A DNA stretch of 64,000 bases, taken from positions 1-64,000 of the forward strand of contig JALWTD010000013.1 of the NCBI GenBank assembly GCA_027082925.1. Reading direction: 5' to 3'. The DNA is from Flavobacteriaceae bacterium. Lineage in GTDB: Bacteria > Bacteroidota > Bacteroidia > Flavobacteriales > Flavobacteriaceae. This document shows, piece by piece, positions 54,073-62,100 of this stretch. The position numbers and the translations under genes are program-made. The notes below the pieces were generated by a model that searched no databases, was not told where the DNA came from, and was given only the letters and a program-made list of their open reading frames with translations. Position 1 is the stretch's first letter; each line of letters starts with the position of its first letter.

Positions 54073-54771
54073 TTACATTAAGTTTTCATCGGCAAAGCTA
54101 AAGTACGCATTTTCTGTAATTATTAAATGGTCTAGCACATGAATGTCTAAGGTTATTCCTGATTGAATTATTTTTTTTGTCAGCTGTTTGTCTGCATGAC
54201 TAGGTGATAGCTTTCCTGAAGGGTGATTGTGACATAAAATAATAGAGGTTGCATACAATTCAATTGCCTTTTTAAATATTAGCCTAATATCAACTAAAGT
54301 ACCTGTTAAACCCCCTTTGCTTACTAATTTTTTATTTAAAATTTTGTTTGAGTTATTTAAATAAATAACCCAAAACTCCTCGTACTGCAATTCACCAATT
54401 AGAGGTTGCATAACTTCAAAAACAGCTTTACTACTTGCTATTTTAGGTAATTGTAACACCTTTTCAAAACGCACTCTCCTACTCAATTCTAAAGCTGTTA
54501 TAATTGTTATTGCCTTTGCTTCACCAATACCTTTAAACGCTGTTAAATCGGCTACCGTTAACTTTCCCAGTGCGCTTAAACTATTATTTAGAGAAGATAA
54601 AATACGTTTTGATAAATCTACTGCGGTTTCTTCTTTGTTTCCTGAACCTATTAGAATAGCAATTAATTCGGCATCTGATAAAGCTTTATTTCCTTTTAAA
54701 AGCAATTTTTCTCTAGGCCTATCATCTTCGGCCCAAGACTTTATCGTCAAAGACTTATTTTTATATCTCAT
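54073..54771 (-). CDS. radC: RadC / JAB-domain protein
   Basis: A 232-residue RadC family protein. An N-terminal helix-hairpin-helix region (LSALGKLTVADLTAFKGIGEAKAITI) is followed by an MPN/JAMM metalloprotease-like domain with HNHPSGKLSPSHAD as the zinc-binding motif. The historic DNA-repair assignment is doubtful, so the function is open. I use ATG 54771. The TTG two codons upstream is less likely. It is divergent from trkA with a 56-bp intergenic region. Confidence 0.92.
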   Translation of the reverse strand: MRYKNKSLTIKSWAEDDRPREKLLLKGNKALSDAELIAILIGSGNKEETAVDLSKRILSSLNNSLSALGKLTVADLTAFKGIGEAKAITIITALELSRRVRFEKVLQLPKIASSKAVFEVMQPLIGELQYEEFWVIYLNNSNKILNKKLVSKGGLTGTLVDIRLIFKKAIELYATSIILCHNHPSGKLSPSHADKQLTKKIIQSGITLDIHVLDHLIITENAYFSFADENLM

Positions 54772-54802
54772 AAGCAAATTTTTTTATCAAAGATAAGAGT
54801 AA

Positions 54803-54810
54803 TATCTTTG
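54803..54810 (+). promoter_or_regulatory. trkA: -7 box TATCTTTG upstream of trkA
   Basis: TATCTTTG matches TAnnTTTG and ends 17 bp before the trkA ATG, inside the short divergent spacer with radC. No TTG is present at -33. Confidence 0.45.
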
Positions 54811-54827
54811 CTTTAAATATTTTAAGT

Positions 54828-56174
54828 ATGAAAATTATTATTGCTGGTGCAGGTGATGTTGGATTTCATTTGGCTAAATTATTGTCTTATGAATCAAAAG
54901 ATATTTTTTTAATTGATACCGACTCTGAAAGATTGGAGTACGCCAGCAACCATATTGATGTAATTACCATAAAAGGTGACACCACTTCTATTAAGCTTTT
55001 AAAAGAAATTAACATTGAGGAAGCATATATCTTTTTAGCTGTAACAGAGTCTCAAAACACTAATTTTACAGCATCGGTCCTAGCAAAAAAGCTAGGTGCT
55101 AGAAAAACCATTGCACGAATCTCCAGCCACGAATTTACTTCTAATACCGATATTGATTTTAAAGAATTAGGCATAGATACTATGATTTCTCCGGGAGAAT
55201 TAGCTGCCAATGAAATTAAAATGCTTTTACATCAATCTGCTTTTAACGATACTATTGAGTTTGAAAACGGTACACTAAACATTTTAGGAAGCACTTTAGA
55301 ATACAATTCTCCTCTTATAAATTTAACGGTTGAAGAGTCTATTAAAAAGTTTCCTGAAGTTGATTTTATTACCATTGCCATAAAACCCGAAAATACCGAT
55401 AAAACAATTATACCTAGGGGTAACACGGTTTATCATGCCAATGATCAAGTGTATTTTTCAACACCAAAAGAATGTATTAACGACCTATATAAGTTGGTTG
55501 GAAAACAGCAGTTTGGAGTAAAAGATGTTATGATTTTAGGAGCTAGTAAAATTGGTATTAAAACAGCTAGAAGCTTATGCGAAAGTGGTTACAACATAAA
55601 AGTTATTGAAATTGATAAAAAAAGAGCTTTAGAAATTGCTGAAAAAGTACCCAATGCACTGGTTATTAAAGGAGATGGAAGAAATGTTGAGATTTTAGAA
55701 GAAGAGCATATTTCTGAAATGGACGCTTTTGTAGCCGTAACAGGAAATTCTGAAACCAATATCATGTCTTGCTTGGTTGCAAAATCAAAAGGTGTTAAAA
55801 AAACAATTGCTTTGGTTGAAAACATGGATTACATAAACATTTCGCAAACCATTGGTATTGACACACTTATTAATAAAAAATTATTAGCCGCAAGTGCCAT
55901 TTTTAAATATGTTAGAAAAGGTGAAATTTTAAAACTTGCCAACCTTCACAATGTAGATGCTGAGGTGTTAGAATTTAGAGTTCAAGAAAATTCTGCAGTT
56001 ACCAAAAAACAGGTGAAAGACCTAAAAATTACCAAAAAAGCAGTTTTTGGCGGTGTTATTAGAGATGGTAAAGCACTAATGACTTTTGGCGATTTTCAAA
56101 TTATGGCAGGAGATAAAGCCGTCGTTTTTTGTTTACCTGAAGCCATTCATAAAGTTGAAAAATTATTTAATTAA
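54828..56174 (+). CDS. trkA: Trk potassium uptake regulatory subunit TrkA
   Basis: A 448-residue peripheral membrane protein with two RCK units. The first Rossmann fold starts at residue 1 (KIIIAGAGDVGFHLAKLLSYE) and the second near residue 232 (VMILGASKIGIKTARSLCESG). Each is followed by an RCK-C domain, and the last ends at FNLIN-type residues (HKVEKLFN). It binds nucleotides and gates TrkH. Its stop codon is 6 bp before trkH, a classic two-gene operon. Confidence 0.96.
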   Translation: MKIIIAGAGDVGFHLAKLLSYESKDIFLIDTDSERLEYASNHIDVITIKGDTTSIKLLKEINIEEAYIFLAVTESQNTNFTASVLAKKLGARKTIARISSHEFTSNTDIDFKELGIDTMISPGELAANEIKMLLHQSAFNDTIEFENGTLNILGSTLEYNSPLINLTVEESIKKFPEVDFITIAIKPENTDKTIIPRGNTVYHANDQVYFSTPKECINDLYKLVGKQQFGVKDVMILGASKIGIKTARSLCESGYNIKVIEIDKKRALEIAEKVPNALVIKGDGRNVEILEEEHISEMDAFVAVTGNSETNIMSCLVAKSKGVKKTIALVENMDYINISQTIGIDTLINKKLLAASAIFKYVRKGEILKLANLHNVDAEVLEFRVQENSAVTKKQVKDLKITKKAVFGGVIRDGKALMTFGDFQIMAGDKAVVFCLPEAIHKVEKLFN

Positions 56175-56180
56175 TCCTTT

Positions 56181-57680
56181 ATGAAACATCTTAATATTAA
56201 AATTGTTATTAGCTTTTTAGGGCTTACATCTATACTAAACGGGTTGTTTATGCTACTTGCTGTTCCTTTTAGCATTTACCATAACGAACCCGAAAAATGG
56301 GATATTTTATTTGCAGGTATTACTACTATTTCTCTAGGGTTTTTACTGTGGTTTTTTAATAGAAATGCTCCCAAAAACATACAAAAAAAAGAAGGTTACC
56401 TTATTGTAACACTAGGTTGGGTAATGCTTACTTTAACAGGTTCTCTCCCCTATCTTTTTACCGGAACCATTCCTAATTTCACCAATGCTGTATTTGAAAC
56501 CATCTCCGGATATTCTACTACAGGATCTTCTATTTTGACCGATATAGAAGCTATGCCAAAAGGTATTTTGTTTTGGCGAAGCGCTACACATTGGATTGGA
56601 GGTATGGGAATTATCGTTTTAACAGTTGCTATATTACCTCTTTTAGGTATTGGTGGTATGCAGTTATTTATGGCTGAAGCTCCGGGTCCTTCGGCCGATA
56701 AGTTACATCCAAGAATTACAGAAACTGCAAAAAGGTTGTGGATTATTTATTTTTCGCTAACCATTACCGAATTTCTATTGTTAAAAATTGCGGGGATGTC
56801 TTGGTTTGATGCTATAAATCATGCCATGGCAACAATGAGTACCGGTGGTTTTTCAACTAAAAATGCAAGTGTAGCTCATTGGAATAGAGCTCCTATAATC
56901 CAGTATATTATTACTGCTTTTATGGTTATTGCAGGTTCTAATTTTGTACTTACCTATTTTGCTTTAAAAGGAAGAATACGAAAAGTTTTTTCTAATGAAG
57001 AGTTTAAATATTACTTTTTTGGGCTTTTAGGCTTAACCGTTATCATGACTGTACTTATTGTGAATTTTCAAGATCCACAATTAGCAACCTCTATTAATCA
57101 TCCTAAACCTTGGGGTGAAACTGAAAGTGCTTTTAGACATGCTGCTTTTCAAATTACATCGGTACTAACAACTACCGGATTTGTAAGTGCCGATTTTACG
57201 ATGTGGAACTCCTTTGCAACTATGATTATGTTTTCATTGTTCTTTATTGGAGGTTCTGCAGGTTCAACAAGTGGAGGTGTAAAAGTGGTGCGACACATTG
57301 TTATGATTAAAAACAGCTTTTTAGAATTTAAAAAATTACTACACCCAAATGCTATTATTCCGGTTCGATACGACGGAAACAGTGTTTCTAGAAATATTGT
57401 ATTTAATATCCTTTCATTTTTTGTATTGTACATGCTTATTTTTATTGTAGGCTCTGTAATTCTTACCTTTTTTGGACTCGATTTTAAATCGGCTATTGGT
57501 GCTGCCGCATCTTCATTAGGTAATATTGGACCCGCCATAGGAAGTGTAAGTCCTGTAAATAATTTTGCACATTTATCGGCTTCAGCTAAATGGTTTTGCT
57601 CTTTTTTAATGCTTATTGGTAGACTTGAACTGTTTACAGTTCTCGTATTATTTTCACCTTTTTTCTGGAAAAAAAATTAG
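56181..57680 (+). CDS. trkH: Trk potassium transporter membrane subunit TrkH
   Basis: A 499-residue channel-like K+ transporter with four M1-P-M2 repeats. The four selectivity-filter segments are recognisable: SGYSTTGSSI, ATMSTGGFST, TSVLTTTGFVS and ASSLGNIGPAI. The filter glycines are intact, so it should be functional. It pairs with TrkA. Its end is 8 bp from the end of the convergent Mpl-like gene. Confidence 0.96.
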   Translation: MKHLNIKIVISFLGLTSILNGLFMLLAVPFSIYHNEPEKWDILFAGITTISLGFLLWFFNRNAPKNIQKKEGYLIVTLGWVMLTLTGSLPYLFTGTIPNFTNAVFETISGYSTTGSSILTDIEAMPKGILFWRSATHWIGGMGIIVLTVAILPLLGIGGMQLFMAEAPGPSADKLHPRITETAKRLWIIYFSLTITEFLLLKIAGMSWFDAINHAMATMSTGGFSTKNASVAHWNRAPIIQYIITAFMVIAGSNFVLTYFALKGRIRKVFSNEEFKYYFFGLLGLTVIMTVLIVNFQDPQLATSINHPKPWGETESAFRHAAFQITSVLTTTGFVSADFTMWNSFATMIMFSLFFIGGSAGSTSGGVKVVRHIVMIKNSFLEFKKLLHPNAIIPVRYDGNSVSRNIVFNILSFFVLYMLIFIVGSVILTFFGLDFKSAIGAAASSLGNIGPAIGSVSPVNNFAHLSASAKWFCSFLMLIGRLELFTVLVLFSPFFWKKN

Positions 57681-57688
57681 TTTTTTTC

Positions 57689-59041
57689 TTAAATATAATT
57701 TTTAACATCGTTAAAATTAAGGCCTCCATAGTTTCCTGAACTCATTAGTAGTAATACTGAATTTTCAAAATTTTGATGTTTCAAGAAATCTCTAAAAGCT
57801 TCTGCATTGGTATAAATTATAAGATCTTCTTCCTCAAAAGCATCTTTAATCTGCTGTATTGAAATAGCATCTAATTTTTTTATTTCAAGCGACTTAGGTG
57901 AATAAAAAACAACTTTTATATCGGCACTTTTTAAAGCATCTTTGTACTCTTTTAAAAAATCTGCATTTAAACTACTATAGGTATGTAGCTCTAAACAGGC
58001 TATAATATTTCTATTTGTATACTGTTCTTTAACAGCTTCTGTTGTTGCTTTTACTTTGCTTGGTGAGTGTGCAAAATCTTTAAATACTGTTGTTGTTTTA
58101 GATTCAGCAATTTTCTCTAATCGCTTACTCGCTCCTTTAAAACTGGCTATTGCTTCATAAAATCCTTCTTCAACAATTCCCATATGTTGACAAATCCATT
58201 TTGCACCTGCTAAATTTTGCAGGTTGTGCTTCCCAAAAATCTCCAAAGGGACTTCTCCTTCAGGAGTATCAATATAAGTTATGCCATCTCTAATTTCAAA
58301 ATCGGGAGTACGGTACGGATATTTTTTAATTGCATTTTCTCTTTGAGTAACTACTTTTTTAACTTCAGCATCTTCCTCGTTATAAACAATAATTCCTCCT
58401 GTAGTAAGTGAGTCTACAAATATGGAAAACTGTTCAACATATATTTCATACGTTGGAAAAACATTGATATGATCCCAAGCAATACCACTTAACAGGGCTA
58501 TGTTAGGTTTGTATAAATGAAATTTAGGTCTTCTATCTATTGGTGATGATAAGTATTCATCTCCTTCTAAAACAATAAATTCATTCTCAGTTGTTAAGTG
58601 CACCATTGTATCAAACCCTTCTAGCTGAGCACCTACCATATAATCTACCGAAATAGCATGGTAATTTAAAACGTGCAATACCATAGAAGTAATTGTGGTT
58701 TTTCCATGAGAACCACCAATAACAACACGGGTTTTATCTTTAGATTGCTCGTACAAAAACTCCGGATACGAATATATTTTTAAACCTATTTCTTGGGCTT
58801 TTAATAACTCCAGATTATCAGGTTTTGCGTGCATTCCCAAAATAATAGCATCTATACTACTTGTAATTTTATGAGGAAACCAGCCAAACTCCTTAGGTAA
58901 CAAACCTCTTTTTTCCAATCTGGATTTTGAAGGTTCAAAAATGATATCATCACTACCAGTAATATGGTATCCTTTTTGCTGTAGAGCTATTGCGAGGTTA
59001 TGCATTGCGCTTCCTCCAATAGCTATAAAGTGAATATTCAT
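57689..59041 (-). CDS. mpl: Mpl-like Mur ligase (peptidoglycan recycling)
   Basis: A 450-residue Mur ligase. The N-terminal Rossmann domain (MNIHFIAIGGSAMHNLAIALQQKGYHITGSD) is followed by the ATP loop GGSHGKTTITSMV, the GDEYLSSPIDRRPKFHLYKPNIALLSGIAWDH segment and the C-terminal domain DFAHSPSKVKATTEAV. The SxxDRRPKF pattern fits UDP-N-acetylmuramate:L-alanyl-gamma-D-glutamyl-meso-diaminopimelate ligase (Mpl), which reuses cell-wall tripeptide, rather than MurC. It has a -7 box at 59059-59066. Confidence 0.88.
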   Translation of the reverse strand: MNIHFIAIGGSAMHNLAIALQQKGYHITGSDDIIFEPSKSRLEKRGLLPKEFGWFPHKITSSIDAIILGMHAKPDNLELLKAQEIGLKIYSYPEFLYEQSKDKTRVVIGGSHGKTTITSMVLHVLNYHAISVDYMVGAQLEGFDTMVHLTTENEFIVLEGDEYLSSPIDRRPKFHLYKPNIALLSGIAWDHINVFPTYEIYVEQFSIFVDSLTTGGIIVYNEEDAEVKKVVTQRENAIKKYPYRTPDFEIRDGITYIDTPEGEVPLEIFGKHNLQNLAGAKWICQHMGIVEEGFYEAIASFKGASKRLEKIAESKTTTVFKDFAHSPSKVKATTEAVKEQYTNRNIIACLELHTYSSLNADFLKEYKDALKSADIKVVFYSPKSLEIKKLDAISIQQIKDAFEEEDLIIYTNAEAFRDFLKHQNFENSVLLLMSSGNYGGLNFNDVKNYI

Positions 59042-59058
59042 AAATATTGATTATTGCA

Positions 59059-59066
59059 CAAAAATA
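59059..59066 (-). promoter_or_regulatory. mpl: -7 box TATTTTTG upstream of mpl-like gene
   Basis: TATTTTTG on the minus strand matches TAnnTTTG and lies 17 bp before the ATG at 59041, in the 125-bp divergent spacer with the macroglobulin gene. No -33 TTG is seen. Confidence 0.4.
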
Positions 59067-59166
59067 CAAAACTTGTATTATAAAAATTCATAAATTTAAG
59101 GACACTTAAAATTGCTTTTAAATAACAAGTCTTTATTATCTAGTTCTAATTCTTAAAATTTGCATT

Positions 59167-62100
59167 TTGAAAAATTATTTACCTAAAACAAAAACTATAA
59201 ACTTCATTCTTCTTGCTTTTACATGTTTTACACTGTCTGTACTACAATCTCAAAACACGAGTAATTATCCTGAGTTATGGCAAAAAGTACAACGCTTTGA
59301 AATTAAAAAACTACCTAAATCTGCTTCAGAAATTGTTGATAGCATATATCATAAAGCCAGTCTAGAAAACAATTCGCCTCAGCTTATAAAATCGCTTATT
59401 TATCAATCTAAATTTGCTTTAATTTTAAAAGAAAATGCGCATTTACAAGTTATTCAGCATCTAAAAAATGAGATTTCAAGGGCTTCTGCTCCTACAAAAA
59501 ATATATTGGAAAGTATTTTAGGTGATTTGTATTGGCAATATTACCAACAAAACAGATGGAAGTTTTATAAAAGAACAACAAGTTCTGAAAAAATGGATTC
59601 TCTAGATTTTAGAACATGGGATTTACAAACGCTATTTATAACCGTTCACAACCACTACCAAAACTCATTAAAAAATAGTGATTTATTAAAAAAAACAACA
59701 CTTAAATTATTTAATAACATTCTTGTTCTTAGTAAAAACTCTAAACAATTTAGACCTACACTCTACGATTTTTTAGCATATAGAGCCATTGATTTTTATA
59801 AAAATAAAGAAAATTACTTAACGCGTCCTTCTTATAAATTTGAAATAAACGATACGCGTCTTTTAGGAAGTATTCAAGAATTTATCGCCGCTACTATACC
59901 CACAAAAGACAGTTTATCGCAACACTTACATGCCGTAAAGTTATATCAAGATTTATCTGTTTTTCATTTAAACGATAAAAATCCTGCAGCATTCATAAAT
60001 TTAACACTCAACCGACTTCGTTTTATAAAAAATAATGCCGTTTTTGAAAATAAAGACAGTGTGTATTTAAATACCCTTTTAAACTTAAAAAATAAGTACA
60101 AAAAACACGAAGCATCTAGTAACATAAACTTTGAAATTGCGCAAATATATTATGAGCTATCTAGTAAATATGTTCCTAAAACCAACACTAAAAATCAATT
60201 TAAACGACAAGATGCCCTTAAAGAATGTGAACAAGCAATTGCTTTATTTCCTAAAGCTACCGGTACAAAGAAATGCAAGGTTTTAAAAAATAAAATACTA
60301 CAACTGCATTTAGCCATTACTGCTGAAAAATACATTCCTATAAACACACCTTCACGGTTATTAGTGGCGTATAAAAACATTAACAATCTTTATTTTTATG
60401 CCGTAAAAATAAACAACAAACAACAAGAAGTTTATTCTAAAATATACAACGATTCTGCCAGAGTTGCCTTTATAAAAAAGCTCATCGTAACAAAAAAGTG
60501 GGACGCTCATTTAAAAAATGAACACGATTACCAAATTCATAAAACTGAAATTTTAGTTCCTGAATTACCTCAAGGCAGATATCTCATATTGGCCACTCCA
60601 AATAACCCCAAAATACTTCCTAATAAAACCATTGCTTTTAGCATACTACAAGTTACAAATTTGGCTTTAGTTGAGAATCATAACAATGGTGAATATCACT
60701 ATCAAATTGTTGATAGAAATACGGGAAACCCTATTAAAAAAGCAAGCGTAAATCTAAAAAATTACAATACAGGCAGGTATAACAAACCCTTAAATAAAAA
60801 TTTTAAAACAAACGAATTTGGTCAATTTTCATATAAAAGTAGAAAAGATTACAGCAATATTATAATTACGGCAAATCACGGAAATGATACAGCCACTTTT
60901 GGTGATTATTATTTTTACAAACATCAAAAAAGAGATTATCAAGATGACGATGAGGAGATTATAATTAAATCTTTTTTATTTACAGATAGAAGCATTTATC
61001 GTCCCGGACAAACGGTGTACTTTAAAGGAATTTTTATTAAAAAAATAGGCGATAAAACAAGTTTATTTACCAATGAATATGTCGAAATTATTCTAGAAGA
61101 TCCCAATGGCGAAGATGTAAAGCAATTAGACTTAAAAATTAATGAATATGGAAGTGTTTCTGGTGAATTTAAACTTCCTTCATCTGGTTTAACGGGCCAG
61201 TACACTATTTACATAGATGAAAGCTATGAATACGATAGTAAATTTTACGACAATGAAGATTTTTATTTTGAAGATGAATACGATTTTACCATTGCTGTTG
61301 AAGAATACAAACGTCCAAAATTTGAAGCCATATTTAACCCTGTAAAGGAGACATATCAATTAAACGACAGTATAACTGTAAAAGGAACTGCAGAAGCTTT
61401 TTCCGGAAGTAAAATTAGCCACGCAAAAGTAGCTTACCGCGTAGTTAGAACTGCCAATTTCCCTATTTGGTACAACTGGTATGCTTCTAATTATTTTGAC
61501 TCTCCAAAACTAGAAATAACTCACGGAGAAACTGAAACAGATGAAAACGGTTTATATAACATCACTTTTAAAGCCATTCCAGATTTAGAAATACCAAAGG
61601 AAAACATGCCTACCTTTAACTATAAGGTATATGCCGATATTACCGATATTAATGGGGAAACTCACAGCGCTGAAACTATTGTTAAAGTTGGATATCACTC
61701 GCTTACCATTTCTGCAAACATAGCTGCAAAAGTTGACCAATTAAAAACAGATAATGTACTTACTATTTCATCTAATAATTTAAATGGCGAATTTGTTCCT
61801 ACAAAGGGAACTCTAAAAATATACAAATTAAAATCTCCTCAAAACCCTCTTAGAGAAAGACCTTGGAGTGAACCAGATTATCAATTATTTACCGAAAATG
61901 AATTTCGAAACTATTTCCCTCACGATCCTTTTACCGAAGATGAAAATGTAGAAAAAAATTGGAAAAAAGGACCGTTAGTTGCTGAATATAACTTTGACAC
62001 CGGAAAATCTAAAAAAATAATTTTAGAAAATATGAAAGAATGGGTTACCGGAAAATATCTCCTTATTGCTGAAGGAAATGATAAATTTGGGCAACAGATT

